A stretch of DNA of 64,000 nucleotides from Polaromonas sp. CF318 (GCF_000282655.1 NZ_AKIV01000039.1:124001-188000); one strand, 5' to 3'; positions 33,428 through 43,482 are shown, numbered from the stretch's first letter. Translations and numbers: made by a program. Notes: a model not told the origin generated them from the sequence alone.

Positions 33428-34786
33428 ATGGCCTCAGCCCTCACCGACAAGTTATCCCGCCTCGTCAAGGAAATGCGAGGCCAGGCCCGCATCACCGAAT
33501 CCAATGTGCAGGACATGCTGCGCGAAGTGCGCATGGCCCTGCTGGAAGCCGACGTGGCCTTGCCGGTGGTGCGCGACTTCATCGCCAGGGTCAAGGAAAA
33601 GGCGCTGGGCCAGGAGGTGATGGGCTCGCTCTCGCCGGGCCAGGCGCTGGTCGGCATCGTCAACAAGGAGCTCGCCGCCACCATGGGCGAGGGTGTGAGC
33701 GACATCAACCTGGCGGCGCAGCCGCCGGCGGTCATCTTGATGGCCGGCCTGCAGGGTGCGGGTAAAACGACCACGACGGCCAAGCTGGCCAAGCACCTGA
33801 TCGAAAAGCGCAAGAAAAAAGTCCTGACGGTGTCGGGCGACGTCTACCGGCCGGCGGCCATCGAGCAGCTCAAGACGGTCACCAAACAGGCCGGCGCCGA
33901 ATGGTTTCCCAGCACGCCCGAACAGAAACCGGCCGACATCGCCCGCGCGGCCATCGACTACGCCCGCAAGCACTTCTTTGACGTGCTGCTGGTCGACACG
34001 GCTGGCCGGCTGGCCATTGACGAAGCCCTGATGGCCGAAATCAAGGAGCTGCACGCCATCCTGAACCCGGTCGAGACCCTGTTCGTCGTCGATGCCATGC
34101 AGGGCCAGGACGCGGTCAACACCGCCAAGGCCTTCAAGGAGGCGCTGCCGCTGACCGGCATCATCCTGACCAAGACCGACGGCGACTCGCGCGGCGGCGC
34201 GGCGCTCAGCGTGCGGCAGGTCACCGGCGCGCCCATCAAGTTTTCAGGCACCAGCGAAAAGATTGACGGCCTGGAGGTGTTCGACGCCGAGCGCCATGCG
34301 GGACGTATCCTGGGCATGGGCGACATCGTGGCGCTGGTCGAGCAGGTCGCCGCTGGCGTGGACGTGGCCGCGGCGCAAAAGCTGGCCGCCAAGATCAAGT
34401 CGGGCGACGGCTTTGACCTCAACGACTTTCTCGGCCAGCTGCAGCAGATGAAGAACATGGGCGGCCTGTCCAGCCTGCTGGACAAGCTGCCGGCGCAGAT
34501 GACCGCCAAGGCCGGCCAGGTCGACATGGACAAGGCCGAGAGAGACATCAAGCGCAAGGAAGGCATCATCCAGAGCATGACGCCACTGGAGCGCCGCAAG
34601 CCCGAACTCATCAAGGCCACGCGCAAGCGCCGCATCGCCGCGGGATCAGGCGTGCACGTTCAGGAAGTCAACCGGCTGCTCAACGAATTCGAGCAGATGC
34701 AGGGCATGATGAAGAAGATGAAGGGCAGCGGCATGATGAAGATGATGAAGCGCATGGGCGGCATGAAAGGCATGCCCAAATTCTGA
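33428..34786 (+). CDS. ffh: Signal recognition particle protein Ffh
   Basis: Ffh with 4.5S RNA targets ribosomes making membrane proteins to FtsY. The 452 residues comprise an N domain (SALTDKLSRLVKEMRGQARI), a G domain with GLQGAGKTTTTAKLAKHL, DTAGRL and TKTDGDSRGG, and a methionine-rich M domain ending with QGMMKKMKGSGMMKMMKRM. A strong bidirectional terminator follows 16 bp downstream. The 4.5S RNA gene is not in the window as far as I can tell. Confidence 0.98.
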   Translation: MASALTDKLSRLVKEMRGQARITESNVQDMLREVRMALLEADVALPVVRDFIARVKEKALGQEVMGSLSPGQALVGIVNKELAATMGEGVSDINLAAQPPAVILMAGLQGAGKTTTTAKLAKHLIEKRKKKVLTVSGDVYRPAAIEQLKTVTKQAGAEWFPSTPEQKPADIARAAIDYARKHFFDVLLVDTAGRLAIDEALMAEIKELHAILNPVETLFVVDAMQGQDAVNTAKAFKEALPLTGIILTKTDGDSRGGAALSVRQVTGAPIKFSGTSEKIDGLEVFDAERHAGRILGMGDIVALVEQVAAGVDVAAAQKLAAKIKSGDGFDLNDFLGQLQQMKNMGGLSSLLDKLPAQMTAKAGQVDMDKAERDIKRKEGIIQSMTPLERRKPELIKATRKRRIAAGSGVHVQEVNRLLNEFEQMQGMMKKMKGSGMMKMMKRMGGMKGMPKF

Positions 34787-34802
34787 AAAGCCCAAGCCCA
34801 TG

Positions 34803-34829
34803 AAAAAAGCCGCTTCAAGCGGCTTTTTT
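34803..34829. terminator. Bidirectional Rho-independent terminator between ffh and opgH
   Basis: AAAAAAGCCGCTT, one-base loop, AAGCGGCTTTTTT: a perfect palindrome with a run of A on the left and of T on the right. It can end both the rightward ffh and the leftward opgGH transcripts. Confidence 0.93.
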
Positions 34830-34847
34830 CATGGGCTGCTCAGGGCC

Positions 34848-36848
34848 TCAGGCCGCCTTCAGTCGCGGCTGGGCCAGCCGGCTCGCATGCAGCCAGGCGC
34901 GGCGCAGCACCGCGGGGGAGCGGGTCTCTTCCGGAATGAGCAGATAGTTCTGCGCGCGCAGGGCGGTGCCCACGCCGACCTTGCTGGTGATCACCGTCAT
35001 CGGGATGGACAGCAGCAGCGGCAGGCCCACCGGGATCAGCCAGACCAGCGCGCGTGCGTCGATCACGGCAATGCCGACGGCCAGCAGCGCGATCACGCCC
35101 GACATGGGCGCCAGTTGCGCCAGCGCATGGCGCCACGGCACGGCGGCCGCTTCGCGCGGGGGCGATTTCCATTCGAGCTTCAGGCCCGTCAGCGCCACCA
35201 CCACGAACAGCGAGTGCGCCAGCATGCGGATGGGGGCCTGCAGCAGGGCGATCAGGGTTTCCAGCAGCGCGCTGCGCAGCAGGCTTGCGGTGCCGCCGTA
35301 GGACTGCTGCTGGCGGTTGATCAGCACGGCGGCGATGCCCAGGATGCGCGGCAGGAACAGCATGCACAGCGTCCAGGCCCACAGCGACATCAGCTCGCCC
35401 GGCAGCAGGGTCCAGTCGGCGATCATGGGCGAGCCCGACAGCCACAGCGCGGTGCCCAGGGTCAGAAAGCACAGCCACAGCGGCGCCGAGAGATACGCCA
35501 TGGCGCCGGTGCCGAACATGGAGCGGTGCACCGGGTGGATGCCGGGCTCGGCGATCAGGCGCGAGTTCTGCAGGTTGCCCTGGCACCAGCGGCGGTCGCG
35601 CTGCAGTTCGGCGAGCAGGTCGGGCGGCTGCTGTTCATAGCTGCCGACCAGGTCGCCCACCAGCCAGACGTGATAGCCGGCGCGGCGCATCAGCGCGGCC
35701 TCGACGAAATCGTGCGACATGATGCTGCCGGCCATGCCGCCCGTGCCCGGGATGTGGGCCAGCGCGCAGTGTTTCATGAAGGGTTCTATGCGGATGATGG
35801 CGTTGTGGCCCCAATAGTGCGACTCGCCCATCTGCCAGAACTGCATGCCCAGCGTGAACAGGCGCCCCGTCACGCGCGAAGCGAACTGCTGCGCGCGCGC
35901 ATGCAGGGTTACGTGGCCTATGGCCTGGGTGGCGGTCTGGATGATGCCGGCCCTGGGGTTGGCTTCCATCAGCTTGACCATGGAGACCAGGCAGTCGCCG
36001 CTCATCACGCTGTCGGCGTCCAGCACCACCATGTAGCGGTAGTCCTTGCCCCAGCGGCGGCAGAAGTCGGCCACGTTGCCGGCCTTGCGGTCGGTGCGGC
36101 GTTTGCGCAGGCGGTAGTAGACCTCGATCTGCGGCTGGTCGGGGTGGCCGGCCAGCTGGGTGCGCAGGTCTTCCCAGGCGGCGCGCTCGGCCTGGATGAT
36201 GGCCGGGTTGTTGCTGTCGGACAGTACGAAAACGTCGAAGCTCTGCACGTGGCCCGTCATGGCGACCGACTCGCAGGTGGCGCGCAAGCCGGCGAACACG
36301 GTGCGCACGTCTTCGTTGCAGATGGGCATGATGATGGCGGTGCGCGTGGAGGCGTCCAGCGGGTAGTGCTGGACTTTCCTGGCCGACAGCGCGTGCCTGT
36401 CGCCGAAGAGGGTGACGTAAAAACCCATCATCGCGGTCATGAAGCCGGTCACCACCCAGGCCGACAGCAGCGCGAACAGGCTGATCTGGCCATACTGCAG
36501 CCAGGCGTTGTCGTAATCGGGCTGCATGTCGGCGAAGATGCTGGTCGCCAGCACCGTGCTGACCAGCGTGAGCAGCAGGAACACCGCGCGGCGGCGCCTG
36601 GCCGCGCGCTGCCAGGGCTCGGGCCGGGCGGCGGGCAGCGGGCGCAAAGCCGCAGGGCCGTGGGCCTTGAACACCGACACCAAGGGCAGCAAAAGCGCGG
36701 TCGCCAGGCTGTTCCAGAAGCCGCGCCAGGGCCGCGGCACCATGGAGCCGCGGTTCAGCGGCGGTGCCGTGACCGAATTCGGATGACGTTCCTCGCGCAG
36801 CAGGCTGCGCGAGCCGGACGGTATCAGGGTGTGATCAGGTTGGTCCAT
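34848..36848 (-). CDS. opgH: Glucans biosynthesis glucosyltransferase OpgH (MdoH)
   Basis: OpgH polymerises the beta-1,2-glucan backbone of osmoregulated periplasmic glucans in the inner membrane. The 666-residue protein has several spans and a large cytosolic GT2 domain: ICNEDVRTVFAGL, VLDADSVMSGD (DxD) and the acceptor motif QRDRRWCQGNLQNS. It overlaps the 3' end of opgG by 25 bp, the typical opgGH operon. The N-terminus is shorter than that of E. coli (847 aa), as usual in Betaproteobacteria. In E. coli OpgH also couples UDP-glucose level to FtsZ. Confidence 0.95.
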   Translation of the reverse strand: MDQPDHTLIPSGSRSLLREERHPNSVTAPPLNRGSMVPRPWRGFWNSLATALLLPLVSVFKAHGPAALRPLPAARPEPWQRAARRRRAVFLLLTLVSTVLATSIFADMQPDYDNAWLQYGQISLFALLSAWVVTGFMTAMMGFYVTLFGDRHALSARKVQHYPLDASTRTAIIMPICNEDVRTVFAGLRATCESVAMTGHVQSFDVFVLSDSNNPAIIQAERAAWEDLRTQLAGHPDQPQIEVYYRLRKRRTDRKAGNVADFCRRWGKDYRYMVVLDADSVMSGDCLVSMVKLMEANPRAGIIQTATQAIGHVTLHARAQQFASRVTGRLFTLGMQFWQMGESHYWGHNAIIRIEPFMKHCALAHIPGTGGMAGSIMSHDFVEAALMRRAGYHVWLVGDLVGSYEQQPPDLLAELQRDRRWCQGNLQNSRLIAEPGIHPVHRSMFGTGAMAYLSAPLWLCFLTLGTALWLSGSPMIADWTLLPGELMSLWAWTLCMLFLPRILGIAAVLINRQQQSYGGTASLLRSALLETLIALLQAPIRMLAHSLFVVVALTGLKLEWKSPPREAAAVPWRHALAQLAPMSGVIALLAVGIAVIDARALVWLIPVGLPLLLSIPMTVITSKVGVGTALRAQNYLLIPEETRSPAVLRRAWLHASRLAQPRLKAA

Positions 36849-38404
36849 GTTTCGCTTACGGTGTGGTTGTCGTGTTTGAGGAAGGCGCGCAGCTCAAGGG
36901 GCTGGGCCGGGTTCAGCCGCTGCACGCGCAGCGCCATGCGCCATGCGCCGGTGGCGGGGTTTTTGTAGGCAAGGCTTTCGAGCACACGGCCGTTGGCATT
37001 GGCGCTGGAAACCGCTTCGACCTTGGCGTCCTCGGGCAGGGCGTCCAGCGCGGGGCCTGCAAAGTCGATGACGAACTGGGCCTGGCCTGTGAGGTCGGTG
37101 CCCGGTTTTGAAAAGCCGAAGCCGCGGCGCGATTGCGCGGCCCAGCCGTTGGGCGGCAGCTGCTGGTTCTTGCCCTGCCAGCTGATTTGCCAGGCGATAT
37201 CCAGCGACTGGCCGGGCACCGGCATTTTTTCGGGCACCCAGTAGGCCGCGACGTTGTCATGCGTCTCGTCGGGCGTGTTGAATTGCAGCAGCTCGACGCG
37301 GCCGGGACCCCAGTCGCCGACAGGCGTGACCCAGGCGCCGGGCCGCAGCTCATAGCGCGCTTCGGTGTCCTCGTAGCTGCTGAAGCTGCGGTCGCGCTGC
37401 ATCAGGCCGAAACCCTTGAGCGATTTCATGGCGAAAGAGGTCGTCACCGTGGCCGACGGGTTTTGCAGCGGCCGCCACAGCCATTCACCGTCGCCGGTGG
37501 CCATCATCAGGCCGTCGGAGTCGTGCACTTCCGGGCGAAAGTCGCCGGGCCGAGGCTGGTTTTCACCGGAGAAAAACATGCTGGTCAATGGCGCGATGCC
37601 CAGGGTGGCGACCGGCGCGTTGTTGCCGCTGGTGGCGGCAGGGCGCATGAAAATGCGCGCCTGCACCTGGGTGGTGGTCTGCTCGCCGGGCGTGATGTCG
37701 AAGCGGTAGGCACCCGTCACGCGCTCCGAATCCATCAGCGCGTAGACCGTCAGCTGTTTGGCGTCGCCGGCGGGTTTTTCGAGCCAGAAATCGGTAAAGC
37801 GCGGAAACTCTTCCTTGCCGCCGCCCGCCGTGTCCACGGCCAGGCCGCGTGCCGAAAGCCCGTAGCGCTGGCCCGCGCCCAGGGCCCGGAAATACGTGGC
37901 GCCGGTGAACACCACCAACTCGTCCTTGTAGGTGGGCGAATTGAGGTTGCTGAAAAAACGCACGCCGCCATGGCCCAGGTCGCCCCAGGTCTCGGGTGAC
38001 AATTTGTTTTTTCCGAAATTGAAGCTTGCCGGGTCGTAGGGCAGGGGCTTCACGCCCGCTGTCGTGATTTCGTGAATGCGCACCGAATCGCCGTGCCGGC
38101 CAACGTGGAAAAAGTTCGCTTCATAAGGCAGTTTGTCGGCGCGCCACAGCGTGCTGGCAGCGTTGAATCGGATGTCGCGATAGTTGTCGTAGGCCATCTT
38201 GGCCAGTTCAACGGGCACAACGTGGGAGGCTTCGCGCCACGGCGTTTGCGAGCGCTGGCGGGCCATGGCGGCCACATCGTCGAGGGTGAAAGCCTGGGCC
38301 TGCGCCGCCATGAACAGCAGCGCCGCCAGGCCGGCGCCGGCCGCAAAGCGGGTTGGGCGCCGGGCCGGGAAACCGCTTTGGAGAGACTGAAAAAGGGCTG
38401 GCAT
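36824..38404 (-). CDS. opgG: Periplasmic glucan biosynthesis protein OpgG (MdoG)
   Basis: OpgG works in the periplasm on the nascent glucan (branching or trimming). The 526-residue precursor has a signal peptide with hydrophobic core AGLAALLFMAAQAQA and a likely cleavage before FTLDDVAA. Motifs typical of MdoG are visible, such as YRDIRFNAASTLWRAD, FHVGRHGDSVRIHE, and the C-terminal RLNPAQPLELRAFLK. It is the first gene of the opgGH operon, with a 228-bp upstream region containing paired Fnr-like dyads. Confidence 0.94.
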   Translation of the reverse strand: MPALFQSLQSGFPARRPTRFAAGAGLAALLFMAAQAQAFTLDDVAAMARQRSQTPWREASHVVPVELAKMAYDNYRDIRFNAASTLWRADKLPYEANFFHVGRHGDSVRIHEITTAGVKPLPYDPASFNFGKNKLSPETWGDLGHGGVRFFSNLNSPTYKDELVVFTGATYFRALGAGQRYGLSARGLAVDTAGGGKEEFPRFTDFWLEKPAGDAKQLTVYALMDSERVTGAYRFDITPGEQTTTQVQARIFMRPAATSGNNAPVATLGIAPLTSMFFSGENQPRPGDFRPEVHDSDGLMMATGDGEWLWRPLQNPSATVTTSFAMKSLKGFGLMQRDRSFSSYEDTEARYELRPGAWVTPVGDWGPGRVELLQFNTPDETHDNVAAYWVPEKMPVPGQSLDIAWQISWQGKNQQLPPNGWAAQSRRGFGFSKPGTDLTGQAQFVIDFAGPALDALPEDAKVEAVSSANANGRVLESLAYKNPATGAWRMALRVQRLNPAQPLELRAFLKHDNHTVSETWTNLITP

Positions 38405-38442
38405 GCCATGACTAGGGCAAACCCTGTGCCAACCTGAAAAAT

Positions 38443-38608
38443 CTGTTTTAAATCAACAGCTTAAATGTGATACCTCACTTAACAAGATGTAATCCGACTC
38501 AAAAGCGCCCGGAATCGCTGTTTTTGTCGCCAGTGAGCGACAACTTCCGGAGATGGTTCGGATAACTTGTTTTAAATCAAGGGCTTACGGGTGTCGCTGG
38601 CCAGCGAC
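38443..38608. promoter_or_regulatory. opgG upstream region with repeated Fnr-like dyads and palindromes
   Basis: The sequence TGTTTTAAATCAA occurs twice (38444-38456 and 38568-38580), each followed by a GCTTA block. TTGTTTTAAATCAA is one base away from the Fnr/Anr palindrome TTGATTTAAATCAA. Nearby are two related palindromes, GTCGCCAGTGAGCGAC (38526-38541) and the perfect GTCGCTGGCCAGCGAC (38593-38608). The rest of the 228-bp gap shows nothing coding. The region could control opgGH or mark the end of the glr operon. Confidence 0.45.
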
Positions 38609-38632
38609 GGCTTGGAGCGGGCGGCGACAAGC

Positions 38633-40018
38633 TTAGCTTGCCGGGCCGGAATTCTCGGCCTTGAAGTGGCCCGGCGTGAGGCCGTGTTTTTGCATCAGCC
38701 GGTAAAACTCGGTGCGGTTGCGGTCGGCCAGCCGGGCCGCGTCCGCCACGTTGCCGTCCGTCAGCTTGAGCAGGCCCACCAGGTAGTCGCGCTCGAAACG
38801 CTGCCTCGCCTCGGCGAACGTGAGCACCTGCACGCTCGGTGAGCGCAGGGCCCGCTGGACCAGCGCCAGCGGCACCAGCGGTGTGGTCGACAGCGCACAG
38901 ACCTGCTCCACCACGTTGTAGAGCTGCCGCACATTGCCCGGCCAGGCGGCCGTGGTCAGGGCCTTGAGGGCCTCGGGCGCGAAGCCGCTCAGGCGTTTGT
39001 CGTACTTGGCGGCCAGCTTCAGCAGGAAGTGGTTGGCCAGCAGGGGAATGTCCTCGCGGCGCTCCGACAGCGGCGGCAGGGTCAGCGTGACGACGTTGAG
39101 CCGGTAATAGAGATCGGCGCGGAACTGGCCCTCGGCCATGGCGGCGTCCAGGTCGCGGTGGGTGGCCGAGATGATGCGCACGTCCACCGGAATCGACTGG
39201 CTGGAGCCCAGCGGCCGCACCACGCGCTCCTGCAGCACGCGCAGCAGCTTGATCTGCAGGGCGGGTGGCATGTCACCGATTTCGTCGAGCAGCAGCGTGC
39301 CGCCGTCCGCCGCCTGGAACAGGCCCTTGTGGTTGGCCACCGCGTCGGTGAAGGCGCCCTTGACGTGGCCGAAAAGCTCGGACTCGAGCAGGGCCTCGGG
39401 GATGGCGCCGCAGTTCACCGCGACAAAGGGCTTGCTGGCGCGCGGGCCGGCTTGGTGGATGGCCTGGGCCAGCAGTTCCTTGCCGGTGCCGCTCTCGCCG
39501 CGCAGCAGCACGCTGGCGTCGGACTGCGCCACCATGCGCGCCTCGGCCAGGGCCTCGGCCATGCGGCTGGAGCGGCTGATGATCTGGCTCTGCCAGGCTT
39601 CGGGGCTGCCGCGTTTGGCCGCGCTGGCGGGCGCGCTCAAGGCCAGCGCCTGGGCGATCTTGTCGAGCAGGCCCTTGCCGTCAAACGGCTTGGTGAGGTA
39701 GGTAAACACGCCGCGCTCGGTGGCCTCCACCGCGTCAGGAATGGTGCCGTGCGCAGTCAGCAGGATCACCGGCAGCGAAGGATGCTGCCGGCGGATCTCG
39801 TCGAACAGCGCCAGGCCGTCCTTGCCGGGCAGGCGCACGTCGCTGAGCACCAGCTGCGGCCGTTCGATGTGAAGCTGGGTCAGTGCCGCTTCGGCCGAGG
39901 TGGCGGTCGTGACGCGGTAGCCCGCCGCGGTGAGCCGCATGGTGAGCAGGCGCAGCATGTCCGCATCGTCGTCCACGACGAGCAGGTGGGGCGAAATGGC
40001 GTTGCCGATGTCGTTCAT
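38633..40018 (-). CDS. glrR: Sigma-54-dependent response regulator GlrR-like
   Basis: The 461-residue regulator has a receiver (Asp60 in [12 protein letters not shown]), an AAA+ domain ([36 protein letters not shown]) and a C-terminal Fis-type HTH ([21 protein letters not shown]). The similarity to E. coli GlrR (QseF/YfhA) is strong in the AAA+ part, and the upstream lipoprotein and kinase genes complete the glrK-qseG-glrR order. The sigma-54 loop reads GAFTDA instead of GAFTGA. In E. coli this system controls glmY and rpoE; the target here is unknown. Confidence 0.92.
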   Translation of the reverse strand: MNDIGNAISPHLLVVDDDADMLRLLTMRLTAAGYRVTTATSAEAALTQLHIERPQLVLSDVRLPGKDGLALFDEIRRQHPSLPVILLTAHGTIPDAVEATERGVFTYLTKPFDGKGLLDKIAQALALSAPASAAKRGSPEAWQSQIISRSSRMAEALAEARMVAQSDASVLLRGESGTGKELLAQAIHQAGPRASKPFVAVNCGAIPEALLESELFGHVKGAFTDAVANHKGLFQAADGGTLLLDEIGDMPPALQIKLLRVLQERVVRPLGSSQSIPVDVRIISATHRDLDAAMAEGQFRADLYYRLNVVTLTLPPLSERREDIPLLANHFLLKLAAKYDKRLSGFAPEALKALTTAAWPGNVRQLYNVVEQVCALSTTPLVPLALVQRALRSPSVQVLTFAEARQRFERDYLVGLLKLTDGNVADAARLADRNRTEFYRLMQKHGLTPGHFKAENSGPAS

Positions 40019-40692
40019 GGCGCGGCGGGGCGTGGCCTGCTGGCGGCGGGCGCCGAGGTCGGCGCTGCGGGGGGGCGGCTGGTGAGGCTGCGTTCAATCG
40101 CCTTGAGCGCTTCCAGCCGTTCGTTGGTCTGGTCCAGCCGGCGCTGCACGTCGCGCAGTTGCTGGTTCTGCTTTTCCAGCTGTTCCTCAAGCCGGCGCTG
40201 GTCGCTGTAGCGCGACGCCAGCAAGCGGGCCAATGGGTGCAGCGCCTGGGCGTCGGCATTGCCGAGCACGCGCGCAAGCAGTTCCTGGGCGCGTATCAGC
40301 TCGGGCAGTTGGCGCAACTGGCTCAGCACCAGCGACAGCTGGAGCTGGGCTTCGGGACTGGCGGCGTCGCCGAGCCGGCCGGCTTCCTGGGTGAGTTCGG
40401 CCGGCGGCATGACGCGCACGCGTTCGGCGTAGGCCAGCATGCGCAGCGTCATGCCGCTGGCAAATACCACCGCTTCGGGAAGCGGCGCGGGTTGGCCGGC
40501 GCCGGCGCGCGTGGTCTCGGCGGCGGAGGCCGCGGCCCGGGCGGGCTGAACGGCCGCGGTGTCGGTGCCGCGCTCCGGGGCGCGGCCGCCGCTGCCGCAC
40601 GCGGCGAGCAAGGCCGACGCCATCAGGGCCGGCAACCAGCCGTGCAGGCGTGAGGCAAGCGCAGAGGAGGAAAAGTCACTACTTGGAAACAT
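40015..40692 (-). CDS. QseG-like lipoprotein of the glrK-glrR operon
   Basis: The 225-residue protein has a signal sequence with lipobox LLAACGS (residues 28-34), an Ala/Arg-rich linker, a helical domain (about 75-165) and a C-terminal coiled coil (LEEQLEKQNQQLRDVQRRLD) followed by a Pro/Ala tail. Its position between glrK and glrR, overlapping both (14 bp and 4 bp), matches qseG/yfhG of E. coli, an outer-membrane lipoprotein that activates the kinase. Sequence identity looks low, so the assignment rests on context and layout. Confidence 0.8.
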   Translation of the reverse strand: MFPSSDFSSSALASRLHGWLPALMASALLAACGSGGRAPERGTDTAAVQPARAAASAAETTRAGAGQPAPLPEAVVFASGMTLRMLAYAERVRVMPPAELTQEAGRLGDAASPEAQLQLSLVLSQLRQLPELIRAQELLARVLGNADAQALHPLARLLASRYSDQRRLEEQLEKQNQQLRDVQRRLDQTNERLEALKAIERSLTSRPPAAPTSAPAASRPRPAAP

Positions 40693-42097
40693 GGGGAAGC
40701 TCTATTCTGAAGTGTGCACCAGGCTGGTCGGGCATCAGGGTGATGCTTCCGCCGTGTGCGGCTATGTATTCATGCACGATGGACAAGCCGATACCGCTGC
40801 CGCGGACCACGTCGGCCGGCTGGCGTTCACCGCGGTAAAAGGGCTCGAAAATCCGTTCCCGGTCGGCCATCGCCACGCCCACGCCCTGGTCGTGGACGTC
40901 GATGCGCACAAAGCCCCGCATGGGGCTCAGCTCCAGCCGGATCATGCCTTTGGCCGGAGAGTAGCGGATGGCGTTGGACAGCAGGTTGGCCAGCGCGGTG
41001 CCGATTTTCTCGCCGTCTATCTCCATCACCAGCGGCTCGCCCACGACGGTGACCGTCAGCTCGCGCGCACGCCACTGCAGGCGCTGCGCGTAGACCTGCT
41101 CCTCCATGAGCTGCAGCAGGTCCACGTTTTGCCGATGCAGCTGGCGCGCCTCGAAGGCCGCGGTGTTAAAGCGCAGCAGGTCCTCGATCTGGCTTTGCAG
41201 GACGCCGGTGTTGTGCTTCAGGATCTGCGCGATCTCGCGCTGGTCGTTGCTCAGCGCGCCGGCTACGCCGTCTTCCAGCAGCGATACGCCTTCGCGCAGC
41301 GAGGCCAGCGGTGTCTTGAGCTCGTGGGAAATGTGGCGCAGAAAGCGCGACTTGTCGGCGTCCAGCTCGACCAGCCGCAGGCGCAGCCAGTTCAGCCGCT
41401 GCCCGACCAGCGCCAGGTCGGCCGGCCCCTGGATGGCGATCACCTGGCCAAGCCGGTTTTCGCCCAGGCCCACGATGGCGTTTTCCAGGCGGCGCAGCGG
41501 CAGCGTGAACCACACACCGAAGGCCAGGGCCATGGCGACCGCCAGCACGATGGCCCAGGTCACCTGCTGCGTCAGGCGTTGCCGGCTGGCCTCCAGCTTG
41601 CCCTCCAGCGATTTGTTGCGCTGCTGGATGGCTTGCTGCACCTGCACCGCGATGGCGGCGTTGATGCCTTCCAGTTCGCGGAACTCCTGCGCCAGCTGGC
41701 GCTCGCGGTCCAGCGCGGTGTCGGACGGGCCGGTCAGCAAGCCGGCAATCGTCTGCAGGTGGGAGCGCCACTGCCGGGCCCTGACGGCGGGAATGTCCTC
41801 GCGCGCCAGTGTCGCCAGGATGTCGCCGGCTTCCTTCAGTTCTTCGGCGAAACGCTCCCTGAGCACCCGGTCGTCGAGCACCACCGACTGCCGCGAGGTG
41901 CGCTCCATGGAGACGCTGCGCTCGCTGAGCGACTGCGCCGCGCGGCTGAGGTCCAACGCCCGGGCGGCATTGTCGCGGCTTTGCAGCGAGAGCTCCTCCA
42001 GGGTGAACAGCGCCCGCAGCGAGGCGGCGCCCAGCAGCGCGGCAATCAGCAGGAAAGCGATCACCAGCAGTTGCCGGAACGAAAATCGCTGCAGCAT
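40679..42097 (-). CDS. glrK: Sensor histidine kinase GlrK-like (QseE)
   Basis: From MLQRFSFRQLLVIAFLL the protein has 472 residues: one span, a helical periplasmic domain (about 32-165), a second span, a HAMP region, HisKA with FLRHISHELKTPLASLREG, and HATPase motifs LLSNAIRYSPAKG, DVHDQGVGVAMADRERIFEPFYR and SGIGLSIVHEYIAAHGG. It phosphorylates the GlrR-like regulator encoded two genes downstream. A longer upstream frame is antisense-like and overlaps miaB. Confidence 0.92.
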   Translation of the reverse strand: MLQRFSFRQLLVIAFLLIAALLGAASLRALFTLEELSLQSRDNAARALDLSRAAQSLSERSVSMERTSRQSVVLDDRVLRERFAEELKEAGDILATLAREDIPAVRARQWRSHLQTIAGLLTGPSDTALDRERQLAQEFRELEGINAAIAVQVQQAIQQRNKSLEGKLEASRQRLTQQVTWAIVLAVAMALAFGVWFTLPLRRLENAIVGLGENRLGQVIAIQGPADLALVGQRLNWLRLRLVELDADKSRFLRHISHELKTPLASLREGVSLLEDGVAGALSNDQREIAQILKHNTGVLQSQIEDLLRFNTAAFEARQLHRQNVDLLQLMEEQVYAQRLQWRARELTVTVVGEPLVMEIDGEKIGTALANLLSNAIRYSPAKGMIRLELSPMRGFVRIDVHDQGVGVAMADRERIFEPFYRGERQPADVVRGSGIGLSIVHEYIAAHGGSITLMPDQPGAHFRIELPHVSK

Positions 42098-42126
42098 GCG
42101 CGTCGGGTGTTGGAGCAAAGGCGGCC

Positions 42127-43482
42127 TCAGGCCGCGACGGGGACGTCCCGCGTCAGGACTTCGCCGCGCAGCGAACGCTGTGTCGCCTGGGTGATGGTGA
42201 TGTCCAGCATCTGGCCGATCAGCCGCGGCTGGCCCTTGAAGTTGACCACGCGGTTGCATTCCGTGCGGCCCATGAGTTCGGTCGGGTCCTTGCGCGAGGC
42301 GCCCTCCACCAAAATGCGCTGCACCGTGCCCTGGCGGCTGGCGCTGATGGCGCGCACGCTGTCGTCGAGGGTGGCCTGCAGGTGCTGCAGCCGCCGCAGC
42401 TTGACTTCGTGCGGCGTGTCGTCGTGCAGCGCGGCGGCGGGTGTTCCGGGACGCGGGCTGTAGATGAAGCTGAAGGAGGTGTCGTAGCCGATCTCGTCGA
42501 TCAGCTTCATGAGCTTGTTGAAGTCGTCCTCGGTTTCGCCGGGAAAGCCGACGATGAAGTCGCTGCTCATGGCCAGGTCGGGGCGGATGGCGCGAAGCTT
42601 GCGCACGGTGCTCTTGTACTCCATGGCGGTGTAGCCGCGCTTCATCGCCATCAGGATGCGGTCGGAGCCGTGCTGCACCGGCAGGTGCAGGTGGTTCACC
42701 AGCTTGGGCAGCCTGGCGTAGGCGTCGATCAGGCTTTGCGTGAACTCGTTGGGGTGGCTGGTCACGTAGCGGATGCGCTCAATCCCCGGAATGTCGGACA
42801 CGTATTCAAGCAGCGTCGCGAAATCGGCGATCTCGGCGCCGGATTTCTTATCCATGCCCATAGGGCCGCGGTAGGCGTTGACGTTCTGCCCGAGCAGGGT
42901 GACTTCCTTGACGCCCTGGTCGGCCAGGCCGGCAACCTCGACCAGCACGTCCTCAAAAGGCCGCGAGACCTCTTCGCCGCGGGTATAGGGCACCACGCAG
43001 TAGCTGCAGTATTTGGAGCAGCCTTCCATGATGCTCACGAAGGCGCTGGCGCCCTCGACGCGCGCCGGCGGCAGGTGGTCGAATTTCTCGATCTCGGGGA
43101 AACTGATGTCGACTTGCGGCTTGCCCAGGCGGGCCCGGCTGGCCAGCATCTGCGGCAGGCGGTGCAGGGTTTGGGGGCCGAAGACCACGTCGACGTAAGG
43201 CGCGCGCTGGATGATGGCCGCGCCTTCCTGGCTCGCCACGCAGCCGCCCACGCCGATCAGCACGCCTTTTTCCTTGAGGTGCTTGACGCGGCCCAGGTCG
43301 CTGAAGACCTTTTCCTGCGCCTTTTCACGCACCGAGCAGGTGTTGAACAAAATCAGGTCGGCCTGCTCCATGTCCTGTGTGGGCTCGTAGCCCTCGGCGG
43401 CGCGCAGCACGTCGGACATCTTGTCCGAGTCGTACTCGTTCATCTGGCAACCGAAGGTTTTGATAAAGACTTTTTTACTCAT
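42127..43482 (-). CDS. miaB: tRNA-2-methylthio-N6-dimethylallyladenosine synthase MiaB
   Basis: MiaB, a radical SAM methylthiotransferase, modifies A37 of tRNAs reading UNN codons. The 451 residues contain the N-terminal cluster domain ([43 protein letters not shown]), the radical-SAM CxxxCxxC in [17 protein letters not shown], and a C-terminal TRAM domain. It lies 29 bp upstream of glrK in the same direction. In many Betaproteobacteria miaB precedes phoH-ybeY, but that order is not seen here. Confidence 0.97.
   Translation of the reverse strand: MSKKVFIKTFGCQMNEYDSDKMSDVLRAAEGYEPTQDMEQADLILFNTCSVREKAQEKVFSDLGRVKHLKEKGVLIGVGGCVASQEGAAIIQRAPYVDVVFGPQTLHRLPQMLASRARLGKPQVDISFPEIEKFDHLPPARVEGASAFVSIMEGCSKYCSYCVVPYTRGEEVSRPFEDVLVEVAGLADQGVKEVTLLGQNVNAYRGPMGMDKKSGAEIADFATLLEYVSDIPGIERIRYVTSHPNEFTQSLIDAYARLPKLVNHLHLPVQHGSDRILMAMKRGYTAMEYKSTVRKLRAIRPDLAMSSDFIVGFPGETEDDFNKLMKLIDEIGYDTSFSFIYSPRPGTPAAALHDDTPHEVKLRRLQHLQATLDDSVRAISASRQGTVQRILVEGASRKDPTELMGRTECNRVVNFKGQPRLIGQMLDITITQATQRSLRGEVLTRDVPVAA

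Noticed and set aside
34800..36968. 722-codon open frame opposite opgH
   Set aside because: Antisense shadow rich in Gln/His/Arg; opgH motifs on the minus strand are unambiguous.
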